In this document: piece after piece, positions 1-21,912 of the stretch
How positions within the stretch are numbered: the first letter of the stretch is position 1
Layout of the letters: every line of letters begins with the position of its first letter
Assembly: GCA_009746045.1 (NCBI GenBank)
Contig: RPFO01000560.1
Span: forward strand, 1-64,000
Length of the DNA: 64,000 nucleotides
Direction: 5' to 3'
DNA from: Mesostigma viride
Taxonomy: Eukaryota; Streptophyta; Mesostigmatophyceae; Mesostigmatales; Mesostigmataceae
The notes under the pieces: generated by a model
What the model was told of the DNA's origin: nothing
The model's database searches: none
Seen by the model: only the letters and a program-made list of their open reading frames with translations
Program-made: the position numbers and the translations under genes

Positions 1-29
1 AGAGGGAGGATGATGGATGGGATGGCATG

Positions 30-227
30 GGCATGGATGGATGGATGGATGATGGATGGATGGATGGATGGATGGATGGATGGATGGATGGATGGATGGA
101 TGGATGGAATGGATGGATGATGGTGGATGGATGGATGGATGGATGGATGGATGGATGGATGGATGGATTGATGGATGGATGGATGGATGGATGGATGGAT
201 GGATGGATGGTGGATGGATGGATGAAT
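30..227. repeat. (TGGA)n microsatellite
   Basis: A run of about 49 TGGA units with a few interruptions, open in several frames and giving a meaningless Trp-Met-Asp-Gly repeat. The same motif on the other strand forms the long arrays at 43963-44298 and 45064-46740. Confidence 0.95.
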
Positions 228-1292
228 AGAACGTTAGCCAGCCACCAACACCATGAATTTCGCACCATTCTATGTCATATGTCCTTCTCTGTTCATCTCT
301 GTAATCCAAATCACTCATCCAAAATTGGGCAAGAAAGGCAGGCTCAAACTTCCATGGTCCGGACCTTGAAGACTTCAGGCCTGTGCTGGTTGTCCCTTGA
401 TATATGCCACATAGACAGAGGTACACAGCATCCACCAGAGCTCACTATTTGTTTGTACAAAACTTGCAACGCCAGAATTCAAAGGCTGTGTCACACTCCC
501 AGTTTTGCAAATGCAGACAGCAATCAAACGCCAAATGGGCGTGCATTATGAAGAGGTTCCACCCAGGTGCCGCGTGTCAGCCTCTTGAGGCGAGCCTCGC
601 GCGCCTTCAAACTGGAGTGCGCAGTAACAGCCAAATAAAGGATGATTGGCCCCGTTTGGCAATGGCCACCAGGTTTCAAGTCAAGGCAACTCCAAGGTAA
701 ACGCTCAAGGTGCCTCCTTTTACTCAGGAGGCGGCAGCAGCGCGGATGCCCCGTTTACATGTGCCTAAGTGGCGTGGTTCAAGTTCATGCAAGCACTTGA
801 TATCACCATATCTTGCCATCCAACTTCTTAGAGGCCCTGACCATGCAGAAGTGTGCTTGTGCCAACAATTAAGGGTGCATGGAGGCAAGGGGGTAATGCG
901 CAGGAGAGTGACATCGGAGAATATTTGTTGACCCCGAGTACCGCTACGTTCAGCAAGAGGACATCCATGTCCATGGTGTAAAGTAAACTGTCCACGTAGC
1001 ACTCGTGCCTGCACCATCAAATGCACACACAATCCATCGATTGGCTGACATGTTAACCCCCCGCAGAGTGTCGCGGCCAGAGGACACACCATGCAGCCAA
1101 ACAAGCACATATAAGAAACAAATCCAGAACATGCAAACGATACAACTACTCAGGCAGAGCACGCGACAAAAGGCAGAGCATGTGACCTTGCCGCATTACA
1201 AGCTACAGCATTGCCACACTGCTGACGCAAACGCTACATTGCACAACGGCAGCTCACAGATGTGCAAGAACAGCAATCCCAAGTCCAAAGAT
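228..1292. other. Unassigned stretch downstream of the coiled-coil gene
   Basis: No coding signal, splice-supported exon or recognisable repeat is seen here. It lies 3' of the minus-strand coiled-coil gene, so it should contain that gene's 3' UTR and polyadenylation site. The open frames are short and have no family resemblance. Confidence 0.4.
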
Positions 1293-11134
<9,842 letters not shown>

Positions 11135-11779
11135 TAGCAAGCTGTACACGTAGTCGGCCTACCTGAGCAAAATGACGTTGATTATATATGGGTCATATTC
11201 CGAATACAGAACGATCATAGGGGCCTGCGGCGGCAGGAAACAACATTTCTGAGTGTCATTTGCTATTGTCCCTCATCTCCTTTGGAGCTAACAATGGCAA
11301 AGTGGTCACTTCACAATTTTCCAAACACTAGTAGGCTATGTGTTAATGGTTAAATCGGGAGCTTATTCTGACGTTGCGAAATCATCATAGCGATAGTTCT
11401 TGAATAATTAGCTGGCGATTCAATTACTGCATTGAAGTAACTAGTACGCATTTACCCAAAACTGATAAAACCGTTGTCTCGTAAGTTATTAGGTATGGAA
11501 GTGACCTCCTGAATGATCAATCTATCACCCAAGCCGAAATTTATTTATTTATATACGTAACCAGGACCCAACTACAAACTAGCTCAGGACTCGGTAGGTA
11601 ATTCCGGGTAAAGGACTCGGTAGGTAATTATATTCATATTAGGGGTTCATAACTTCATATTAGGGGTTCATATTTACATACTGCCTAGTGCCTACACATT
11701 CCGGCGTGCGATTCAACTAACTAACTAACTAACCAGGAAGGCAGGAACTAACGAAAAAAACACGTTTCCGCCTTTCCGG
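11135..11779. other. Region upstream of the coiled-coil gene, AT-richer, with short tandem repeats
   Basis: This contains the presumed promoter of the minus-strand coiled-coil gene. It also holds short direct repeats: ACTCGGTAGGTAATT twice (about 11588 and 11618), CATATTAGGGGTTCATA twice (about 11634 and 11655), and a (CTAA)n run near 11716. No gene is seen. Confidence 0.5.
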
Positions 11780-12753
11780 CAGTGTTTTTTTTAGTGGCGA
11801 TACACCGCCAAATGTGGCGGTGTGGCACTTTTTTTGGCAAAATGTGGCGGTGCCACCCACTTGGACAGGGCACCCAAGAAGCCACAATTTGGCCGTGCTG
11901 TTCTACTTTGTAGTTTCGTTTCGCCACAGGGTGGCCGTGCCTGAAGTTCACTCTAGTACAGGCTACGCCACAATTGGCGGTGTCAGCCGGTCTTCCGGCC
12001 GGCGTTCCGCCACAAGCCTCCCTAGTACTAGAACTACTATGAGTATTACTATGACTGACTGACTTACTGACTGCATAGTGCATGTACGTAGAGCCCGGCC
12101 AAGTGCCAAGTGGCAAGTGGCCCGCTGCCAGAGACCAGAGTGCACTGTGCAGACTGCAGCTTGTGTGCATTTTCTGGCTTCAGCTGGCTGGCGGCCTGGC
12201 GGCTGGCGCCTCAGTTCCAGTCACTCGCCAGCCATACAGTACTGTACTGCATTGCATTGACTATGTGTTTCGACTTTCGGCACTTCAGTAATCGTTTTGT
12301 TAAGCAGTGGCTGTAGTGGTAATCGTTGTTGTTAATTTACCAAGTACGCCCGGCGCCGATGCCTGAGACGGAGACGCTCGCCCGCCTTGTGTACAGGCAT
12401 TCACGCCTTAAGTTGGGTTCGAGGTTTTTGGTCAACCCAACTTCAGGCGTGAACCCAACTTAAGGCGTGAATGATTCTAATAAATTCTACTAGTTTGAAC
12501 TTAAGATAATTAAACATACTGTTCTGAACTACTTTGAACTTGGAATGCCAGTACGGCGCCGCGCCGCGCTGACCCCGCTGCCGGTAGGGTCATTTGCTGC
12601 ACCAAAAAGCCAGCCCGCCACACGTGGCCGTGCCAAGCCCAATTTTAATTGGCTTAAAGCCACACATTGGCCGAGTAAACTGAAGTTTTCATAGTTCGAA
12701 ACGCCACAAGTGGCCTAGCGCCACTAGTAACGAAAACCTTAAAAAAAACACTG
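11780..12753. mobile_element. Non-autonomous hAT-type DNA transposon (hAT-1), 974 bp
   Basis: The terminal inverted repeat begins CAGTGTTTTTTTTA at the left; the right end reads AAAAAAAACACTG. An exact 8-bp target duplication CTTTCCGG flanks it (11772-11779 and 12754-12761). The 8-bp duplication and CAGTG terminus are typical of hAT elements. Subterminal regions hold many GTGGCG/CGCCAC motifs in both orientations, the expected form of transposase binding sites. There is no transposase frame, so the element must be mobilised in trans. It lies between the divergently arranged coiled-coil and E2 genes. Confidence 0.9.
12398..12473. repeat. Inverted repeat inside hAT-1
   Basis: Arms CATTCACGCCTTAAGTTGGG (from 12398) and its complement ending near 12472 can form a ~22-bp hairpin with a ~30-nt loop. 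The loop holds a third partial copy of the arm. No function is assigned. Confidence 0.8.
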
Positions 12754-12761
12754 CTTTCCGG

Positions 12762-13224
12762 GTAAATGGGTATTTTAACAATGCGGACGGGGTAGCCTGA
12801 CGCCTATGTACAGTGTGGAATACCGCGTTAAGTAACGATGGCAACCAGGCTTAAGTTACGGTCGCCGCCCACACTTCGGCGTCGTAACTTGACGCGGGAA
12901 TGACTGTACTGCTAGGGCCGGGGTACTGTGACGTGGACGGTTGCCCCATCAGCAATTGCTCGTTCCAGTGCCGTCCCAATCGTCCCGAGTTTAGACGGTA
13001 AGGAGATCCCTTGGGCATCTGGCTTCGTGAGTGACGGGCATACAGTACAGTATTACAGGCATACAGTATTACATAGTTAATACTGGCTGCGGCATGTACG
13101 GGCTTACTGTCTCTTACTGTAGTCTGTTGTGTAGACCAGGACTGTATGTACACTGCACGCAGGCAGACTGTACAGTGCACGCCCAGCGCCGGGTCTGCCG
13201 TGAAACAGTCAGTAGTAGTACTAG
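12762..13224. other. Intergenic sequence, nothing recognised
   Basis: Unique sequence with short CATACAGTA-type repeats near 13036-13072. No supported gene. Confidence 0.4.
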
Positions 13225-13425
13225 TTGTTGTTGTGTCCCACGCCGCACATTGGCAGCAGAGAATCTATAGTGGCCGAGGGCAGGAACAACAAAAGTACTG
13301 TACAACAACAGTACTGTGCGGCGTGGGACACAACAACAACAACAACCAGAACTGTACAGTAGAAACCCTCGGCCACTATAGATTCTCTGCTGCCCTTGGG
13401 CGGCGTGGGACACAACAACAACAAC
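13225..13425. repeat. Long imperfect inverted repeat (~60-bp arms)
   Basis: The left arm (about 13225-13284) holds TTGTTGTGTCCCACGCCGC and AGAATCTATAGTGGCC. It is matched in inverse by 13363-13424, with GGCGTGGGACACAACAAC at its end. A third partial copy of the arm end lies at 13317-13345 in the spacer. The layout resembles a foldback or MITE-like element, but no clear target duplication was found. Confidence 0.75.
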
Positions 13426-14826
<1,401 letters not shown>

Positions 14827-15612
14827 ATACCCGAAGAGACTGTGATGCCATGCTGAACATGGTTGCCTTGGGATCCATCACCACATGCCCACTGGTGTAC
14901 TCCCAGGTGCTGAAAGGTTGTATATCTCTCTTCCATCCCCCTGGGACGAGGATGCTGGGCTTGCGCAGCCTCACCACCGTCGCGCTGTACATCGCATGGT
15001 TACCTCCGGTGGCCTATCTGTGGTTCATTATGCAGCGTAAGCTGCTGAATAACTTGACGGTGAAGTGTATAACTGTATGTAGAATGGAAAGATAATGGAA
15101 GATCGTGCATGCCCCCCTGGGAATGCTAGCTCTAGTCCAGCATATACCATATCATGTCCCTGGGCTGTTGATTCGAGGGCACCTGGGGAGGCGAAAGGAG
15201 TGGGTTATGTTGTATACACCTGCACGATCTGGACCCCTGGTCGAGATCATTCGGCTTATTGGGAAAGTTATGTATGTTTTGATTGAATTTTTTTCCCCGA
15301 AGCATGCACAAGTCCTACCTGTCCTTGCCTCGTCCATGTCTGTTGTGGCATCAAGCTCTCGTTGGGTCGTCCAAGTACTGGCAGTACTGGTGATCCGCCA
15401 CGGCTGATGCCTGTGTGGAGATGTTGTGGATTGCATTTCTTGGTGGGGATGCTTTTAGTTTGCAGCAACTAACCACTGTGGTGATGGCATGCACACGCTC
15501 GATCTTTAATTACGATAAGAAAGTATCAATGAGACAACCGGCATACATGTATATTGTATATATACGAGCCACGAGCGTACTGGTTGTCTCTTTGATATAC
15601 GAGCCACGAGGT
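14827..15612. other. 3' UTR and downstream flank of the E2 gene
   Basis: No further coding signal. The polyadenylation site is not identified. The flank ends at the first LINE-A promoter-like unit. Confidence 0.4.
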
Positions 15613-16190
15613 AGCCATGGCTGACGGCGGAGCTCATAACTTTCATGTTTGAGCACCAAATTTAGCCGTGAATATCACTATCGCTTCGTCTTTCTGAGAC
15701 GCACATGCTGATATAATTTTCCGAATCTAAAACGCAATATATGACGAGCAAACGTCCATTGACGCAACGCAGTTTGGCGGATGCGCTCGGCCATAAAAAT
15801 TCTGCAGCTCAGGCTGCAGCTTCGCGCACAGGTCCGGCAGGCAGCGGTGACACTAGTCGTGCACTGGTGGTCGCCCCGCAACCTCCCGGGCTTACTGCCT
15901 CGCCATCGGCATCGCCTGACCCGAAACGCACCCGCTCAGCCGACAAAACAGGAGGGTCCCGCCCCTCTGGTACCGCGCTTTCGCAGCAGTTATACGCGTG
16001 TGGCGAGCTATGGCTGCCGAGAATGCTCATAACTTTTACATCCGGGCATGAAATTTGGTCGGGTAAATTGCAGTAGAAGCGTCTTTTGATGATGAACACG
16101 ATGATATAATTTTCAGCCGCCATCGCCCAAGATTTAGAGCAATATCAAAAAACGCAGCGCAGGCAGGGATCGTATTTTCCGGAAAGTAGC
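15613..16190 (+). promoter_or_regulatory. LINE-A 5' region with two diverged repeat units
   Basis: Two related segments, AGCCATGGCTGACGGCGGAG (from 15613) and GAGCTATGGCTGCCGAGAA (from 16007), each continue with CTCATAACTTT, an AAATTTGG or AAATTTAGC stretch, a GACG or AGCGTCTT stretch and GATATAATTTTC. Each precedes a possible protein start: 15741 (a 111-aa frame, Pro/Ser/Ala-rich) and 16192 (ORF1). The Y element at 52590-52775 has the same segment, so it is a conserved 5' leader shared by related LINEs and probably an internal promoter. Confidence 0.65.
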
Positions 16191-16191
16191 C

Positions 16192-17226
16192 ATGGCGGAA
16201 TCACCTTCAGCCGCCTCCCACTCCCCCGCCGATGGGGAGGCTTCAGCGCCTCACACCATCACGCAACTAGCCGCCGCTGTGGACGCCATTGCGACCCAGC
16301 CATCGTCTGCTGAGGCCGCCATTAACGCTTCGTCTAAGCGGCATTGTCCCGGCCCAGTCGACGAGATGGACAGCCAGATCCCTCCGCCTTCGGCTCCTTT
16401 TTCCAGCGAGGATATCCGTGAGAACGAGCCCCATGACGACGACAACGACGACGCCATCGACGACGTTGAGTTTGACCCAGCGGACTTCATGCCTGGCCAG
16501 GTTGTCGCCGAGCACCGGTTCTTTTCGCTTACCGCCGAGGAGGCGCGGGCTATCCTGCACCTCATGAACGACAACAAAACTCCGATCTATTTTCCTAGCA
16601 CGCTTGGCGAGACCATTTCAGTGGACGAGCTTGCCGACATGGAAGAGCCAGAGCTTCGACTTTCTGTTTTCCTGAGCCACGCGCAGGCCCCCTGCCTCCG
16701 GGCACTCTTTGCCGCTTTCGAGGATGCCGAGCACGGCACCGCCAACACCCCTGATGCTCCCCCGGAAGCAGACCTGCACAAGCTCAATAAGAAAGTCGCA
16801 GACATGGCTGCCCAACTCGGCACCTTGTCCACCGCTATCCGTGAAGACACTGCTGCGCTCCAATCCAGCATTGCCGAGGTCAAGGCCGCCCTGGCCACAC
16901 CTCCCCAGCACGCCGCCCCCGCACCCACCAGCTATGCTAACGTGGTAAAACAGACGGACATTGCCAACCTGATGGAAGATGCAGCACGCAGGGGGGCTGC
17001 AGCCCACAAGACTGCTGTCGAGGAGGACCTGCGCTCACGCAGTATAGTGGTCAGGTATTTTCAGGTCGCGCAGCAGCCTGAAACGGACCTGATGCTAGCG
17101 CAACGCCTGTACCACAGCCTCATCGTGGGCCGGCTGCAACTGGGCAACGAACGCATCCGCATTGAGTCGGCAGCCTGGATGGCGGGCCAGCCTGGCCCCA
17201 TCCGGGTGACCTTTGCGAATGTATAG
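16192..17226 (+). CDS. LINE-A ORF1p, RNA-binding L1 ORF1-type protein (N-terminal and RRM part)
   Basis: 344 codons. It has a Ser/Ala-rich N-terminus, an acidic stretch (DDDNDDAIDDVEFD), a coiled-coil-like segment (LHKLNKKVADMAAQLGTLST) and an RRM-like region (RSIVVRYFQVAQQPETD through IRVTFANV). L1 ORF1p trimerises through its coiled coil and packages element RNA. The frame stops at 17224-17226. The expected C-terminal domain continues in another frame at 17232, so one indel separates the two parts. The ATG at 16192 follows a promoter-like leader. Confidence 0.75.
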   Translation: MAESPSAASHSPADGEASAPHTITQLAAAVDAIATQPSSAEAAINASSKRHCPGPVDEMDSQIPPPSAPFSSEDIRENEPHDDDNDDAIDDVEFDPADFMPGQVVAEHRFFSLTAEEARAILHLMNDNKTPIYFPSTLGETISVDELADMEEPELRLSVFLSHAQAPCLRALFAAFEDAEHGTANTPDAPPEADLHKLNKKVADMAAQLGTLSTAIREDTAALQSSIAEVKAALATPPQHAAPAPTSYANVVKQTDIANLMEDAARRGAAAHKTAVEEDLRSRSIVVRYFQVAQQPETDLMLAQRLYHSLIVGRLQLGNERIRIESAAWMAGQPGPIRVTFANV

Positions 17227-17231
17227 CCAGC

Positions 17232-17546
17232 AAGGTGAAGGTCCTCCAGGCCCGCAAGCTCCTAGGCGGGAGAAACGCGCCGAGCCTCGACGACCTCCTC
17301 TCACCGGCCCAGCTAGTCATCAAGAATGGTCTGCTGGGCAGCGACGTGGCGATCAAGGCCAAGCACGAAGGCCACAAGGTCTACGTCCGCCTCGTCCGCG
17401 ACACCCCTGTGCTATTCATCATGACGGCCAGCGCACGGAGGCGCAGGCTCCTAACAAGCGGCACAAGTCGGGCCGTACCATGCAGGCCCGCCCCAGCTGC
17501 GTCATCATTGTCTACGCACGCCCCGGGCATGGATGGCGCCCGGTAA
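17232..17546 (+). pseudogene. Frameshifted C-terminal domain of LINE-A ORF1p
   Basis: The frame reads SKVKVLQARKLLGG, LDDLLSPAQLVIKNGLL and KAKHEGHKVYVRLV. This fits the L1 ORF1p C-terminal domain, with its run from an R-K-L segment to a basic helix and a V-Y-F/V-R strand. It follows directly from the VTFAN strand of the preceding frame, so it is the same protein broken by one frameshift. Confidence 0.7.
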
Positions 17547-17950
17547 GGGCACACCCTCGCGGCCTCGCGGTACAATAGGCTTTGGGCACAGCCTCTATAA
17601 ACAAGCCCCTTTCCATCCTCATGTCGCACCGTGCGAGCATGATCAGTCCTGATGCAAGGTCTCCAGGCACGCCACGGTCAACCTTCCCGCCAATTTACCA
17701 GCCTTACACGCCTCCTAGCCCGCCTTGAGCGGGATGAGGCCCAGTCGACACGCCGGCGACCCCAGCCAGGACGGAGACGACGCATATCCGTCCTGAAAGA
17801 AAGCCTCCATGCGTTGACAAGCATTAACCCCAATCGCCACCCTCCCCTCCCCCCCCCCCCACCCCCACCCCCACCTCCAGCACTACCCTTCTCCACCCCC
17901 ACCCCCACCCCCACCCCCCGCTAATAGGGCAACGGCCCATTCTTGGCATT
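17547..17950 (+). other. Spacer between LINE-A ORF1 and ORF2
   Basis: Contains a C-rich tract, (CCCCCA)-like, at about 17843-17918. No domain is seen. This is the usual place for an L1 inter-ORF spacer. Confidence 0.5.
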
Positions 17951-17951
17951 G

Positions 17952-19164
17952 CATGCAAGTTTTAACGTGCGCACCCTCCCTGCAGATCCTTCTACGAGCG
18001 GCGGCACCCCAGCACGCCAACGCGTCGACGAGCTGATCGATCGCCCTGTGCGCCGACAACAAGATCGCTGTTCTTGGAGTCCAGGAGCACCGACGCACCG
18101 TTGACCCTCAGCACGCGGTCAACGGTCTGCTGGTCGACGACCTGCGTGCAGGCTGGCGGTTCCACTATGGTGGCGGCGACGCGCCGGGCCAAGGTGGTGT
18201 GGGCCTCTTGTGCTCGCCGGCAGCATCAGAGCAGCTCCAGTCCATCGTGCTGCGGTCCCCACGTGTGCTAGTGGCCACTTTTTCAGCCACTGAGGGCCAT
18301 TCACACCACACGCTAACCGTTATCGTGGGATATGCACCACATGCGGGTCGAGCTCAGGCGGAACGTCAGGCCTTCTTCGACGCTCTCAAGGAGGAGGAGG
18401 CCAACATCCCAGCTCGGCACTTCCTGGTTATGCTGCTCGACGCCAACGCCACGCTGCCCGTTGGCCGACTGGGGGCGCTCAGTACTCCCCAACCAACACG
18501 ACAGCCAACGGTAACACGCCTTTATTTGCGAATCTGCTGGCAGAATCTGCGCTGGTTGCATGCAATGCTTCTTTTCGCACGCCCCGCTGAGCAGCTGGCC
18601 ACCTTTTTTGGGCCGTCGGATCGGGTGGTGTGCCTTGATTATGTCTGCGTACGTCGGGCTCAGCGCCCCTCAGTTGTCGATGCTCGCGTCCTGCAAGATT
18701 CTGTCAGCACAGTGGAATCTGATCATCGTCTCGTGCTCGCTCGCATCAGATTGCGGTTTCCTGGGTTGAAACCGTCGCGACAGCTGGCACCTCAGCCAGA
18801 TCTGAAAGTGCTCCGGATTGTGCTGAAGGATGCCGACAAGATGCCAGCAGCAGAGCAGGCCGCTATGTCGCACAGGGATGATTTCCTGGCCGTCTTCGAC
18901 GCCGGGGGCAGCCGACAGCAGTTACACGCCATTCCGCCGCCCGGGGGATATCTCAGTGATCCTCCGTGGTGTCGCCGCCAAGTATCGCCTGGCTGCCCGC
19001 ACCCTCGATCCCCACCTTGCCTCCGCGTCGGCAGCTTGCTGTCCACCGTCACGCACCGACAGTGGTCGCCGCCAGGCAGATGCTCCGCCGCAACAGAGAT
19101 CCGATCGCCAAACCTGGGCTGCAAGCAGCTCTGAGGGCCGCCTACGAGCAGGCTGAGAAGGCAG
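17952..19164 (+). pseudogene. LINE-A ORF2, APE-type endonuclease part
   Basis: Starts with the L1-style strand FNVRTL (17961). After a frameshift near 18040, GVQEHR (catalytic Glu) follows, then GYAPHAG, a LLDANATL segment and SDHRLVLARIRL (18715-18750, Asp-His catalytic pair). These are the marks of the apurinic-endonuclease domain that nicks target DNA for priming. The linker before the reverse transcriptase is in broken frames, so no intact protein can be drawn. Confidence 0.75.
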
Positions 19165-20806
19165 ATGCTCAGCAGATGGTCAAGGACCTGCGCAGCTGCC
19201 AGCAGAAGCATGACGGCAAGGGGGCCTGACCAGTTCTGGTACAAGCGCCTCGGGCACCCGGACGGCCTCGGCAGGCCCCACCGCCACGACGTCCCCGGCG
19301 CCCCAGCCAAGCGGCTTCGTACCTGGGCCACGGCCACGGCCGAGGTCGTGGGGACAGCTGCGCCGCCCCCACCCCTGCTCCCAGCCGCCGCCGCCCGCCC
19401 GGCCGCCCTGGCCGGCCCCGCTGGGCCCCCTGCCCCGCCTAGGTCAGCAGCGGACTACCTAGTCCCCCCGCTGGTCGGCCCACTTGGCGACCCGTCTGAC
19501 ATGCCTCCTTTCACCTCTCGCGAGGTCACGGAGGCGGTCCAGCGCCTGCGTTATGACGCAGCCACCGGCTCTGACGAGATTCCGGCCGCAGTTGTAAAAC
19601 TTGCAGCCGAATTCGAGGACACAGGTGTTATGCTGCTCTTCCGGGACATCTGCAACCGCCTTCTGCTGCCGTCGCAACCACCTCCAGCGGCCTGGCAACA
19701 CAGTTTTCGCAAGATGCTGTACAAGAACAAGGGGTCGCCTGCCGACCCCGGCAACTACAGAGGGGTGTGCATTCAAAGTGCCCCCCTCAAGCTTCTTATG
19801 CGGCTCATCCTGAACCGTCTGCGCACGGCCCTGGACGGTCACCTCAGCGAGACTCAGCACGGCTTCCGTACGGGTGGTCCCACGCCGAATGGGGTAGTTT
19901 TTTGCGCATTTTGCAAGAAAAAAACGCTGTTTTCGACTTTTTGTTTCGAAATTTTTTCTGGCGATTCAGGTCGCAACACAGTACAGGCGCTCTTCACTAC
20001 TCGCCGCCTGGTGGAGGAACTGCAACGCCTTCAGCCTGGTGAGTCCCCTTTGCACCTTGTGCTGGTGGACTTGAACATCAAAGCCTTCGATTCGGTTTTC
20101 TGGCCTGCGCTTTGGGACATCCTCGAGTTGTTCCGGATCCCCCGCCCCCTGATTGCTGTCATCCGCAACCTGTATGAAGGGTCCACCACTTCGGTGCGCA
20201 CTTCTTACGGGACCACGCCCCCATGCCCTTTACAGAAGGGTGTGTGGCAGGGCTGCGTGCTGTCGCCCTACCTGTTCATTATTGTTGTCGAATACGTAAT
20301 GATTCAGGCGCGCAAGCGATTTGCCCGCATCGTGGGCAGGGAACCAGGAGTGCAGGTTGCTAACAAATTCTGGCAGGGCGGTGCGGACACGGAGATTCGG
20401 CTAGCAGACATCATTTACGCAGACGACACCACCCTCTTCGAGGACACTGAGCACGTGCAGACATGGCTTGACTGCATGCCTGCATGGCTCTCGAGGCCCG
20501 TGCAGTGGGGCTTGAGGTCAGCAAGAAGACAGAGGCCCTGGCGGTTGGGCTCACCAACTCAGCGCCGCCCCTCTATCTCCTAGACGGCTCTCGAGTCCTG
20601 TATCGGGACCGCGTTAAGCTGCTGGGCAGCCTGCTCCCCAGCTGCGAGGTTGATGTGGACCATCGCATCTCCCTCGCCTGGCACGCTTTACGTCAGTACC
20701 GGGCCCTGTGGCGCAAGCCCCTGGGCAAGATCGAGAAACAAGACCTGTTCAAGGTCCTCGTCCTTCCTGTTCTCACGTATGGCGCCGAGACGTGGACCCT
20801 CACCGC
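19165..20806 (+). pseudogene. LINE-A ORF2, reverse transcriptase part (5' of the gypsy insertion)
   Basis: Reverse transcriptase motifs in order: GNYRGVCI, QHGFR followed after a 96-nt insert by RNTVQAL, VDLNIKAFDSVFW (catalytic Asp), QGCVLSPYLFII and YADDTTLF (20416-20427, catalytic Asp pair). A frameshift near 20490 moves the C-terminal part to a frame running through YGAETWTLTA to 20806. There the gypsy element interrupts the codon. The frame resumes exactly at 30201 when the insertion and one 5-bp duplication are removed. Confidence 0.88.
19874..19969 (+). other. 96-nt intron-like insert in the LINE-A reverse transcriptase
   Basis: An AT-rich stretch (GT at 19874, AG at 19969) sits between QHGFRTG and RNTVQAL, two parts of one conserved motif. 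Removing it exactly as a GT-AG intron restores the motif in frame. It is 32 codons long with no stop. GGT occurs at both edges. Confidence 0.6.
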
Positions 20807-21508
20807 TGTAACGACTAAAAATGTTGTGTTTGCAACAGCCTCAGTGTCAACATTGATGTGAAAAGATCTTTATACCTGGGTTGGAGTCGCGACAGATAAC
20901 TTCACGTCCAGAGAAGCAATGAAGATGGATCTTCAACAGTTAAGGGAATGAGTCCCCACCCTTGTTAGACACAACAGACAAGTTATATCCAAGTCGACTA
21001 TCTGTTGAAGTTATAGTCGACTTTTGGCAAGGGTTGTTTGATTGATGAAACAAGGAAACCCTTGAATTACACCATAGCTTTAGCTCTCACGTACGCAAAC
21101 ATGCACGGCCGCCCAAACAGGATAAAAGTCATCGTGCACGCAGCATCCATCCAACCCTAACCCGGAAGGACCAATCAAAAGTGAGGATCACTCAAGATAA
21201 GATCTTAGCCTCCGAATCCTCCACACAACACAAAGCCAGCACATACGAAATCTCAATGACCTGGAACCAAATCCACCAGGTACAACGGTACTGCAGAGAA
21301 TCTATGACTGACTAAACAACACCATGCAAAGTACCCTACGTGGATCAGGCCACGACCAATGAGGGTAGAACAATAGATTCGACAGATCTCAGCAGGCCCA
21401 ATATCTATCAGACGTCGAAGCCTCCTAACTTCTCAAATAATTGTCCTAAAGAACTCATAATAAGATTCAACAGTAGGAAAACTTTGGATGTAACATTTGG
21501 TTGTTACA
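20807..21508 (-). repeat. 3' LTR of the gypsy element
   Basis: Begins TGTAACGACT and ends TTGTTACA on the plus strand, 702 bp. Its inner edge adjoins the polypurine tract at 21509-21526. Confidence 0.97.
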
Positions 21509-21526
21509 TATCTCCCCCTCAAGACA
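21509..21526 (-). other. Polypurine tract
   Basis: The minus strand reads GAGGGGGAGATA directly before the 3' LTR, as expected of the plus-strand DNA primer of LTR retroelements. Confidence 0.8.
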
Positions 21527-21912
21527 GGAACTCCCAGTTCCTAGAAGCCAAGAAGAATAAAACAACAACCTCCACAAAACAACACAACAATAAACAGGAA
21601 GTCCACCACCTCTTGGGACAAGCAAGTGGGTTTTTACATCCCCAAAGGGCCTCCTATCTCAGTATCATCTGATCATGTCAACCCTGAATAAGACAAATTC
21701 ACCCACAGATGAAATGTCATCAAGTGACTAACACACAGGCAACCATGCCTGGATAATACAACTGCAAAGCTACCATGAACTCAGAACTGTCATTGCTGGA
21801 AATCTGGACTGGACATCAGAACTGGTCGCCTCCATTCTGGATCCCCACCTCACTCCACAGCCCATCTCCAACCATCCTGGAACCCTTCACAGAGTGAACC
21901 AATCCCCCTTCT

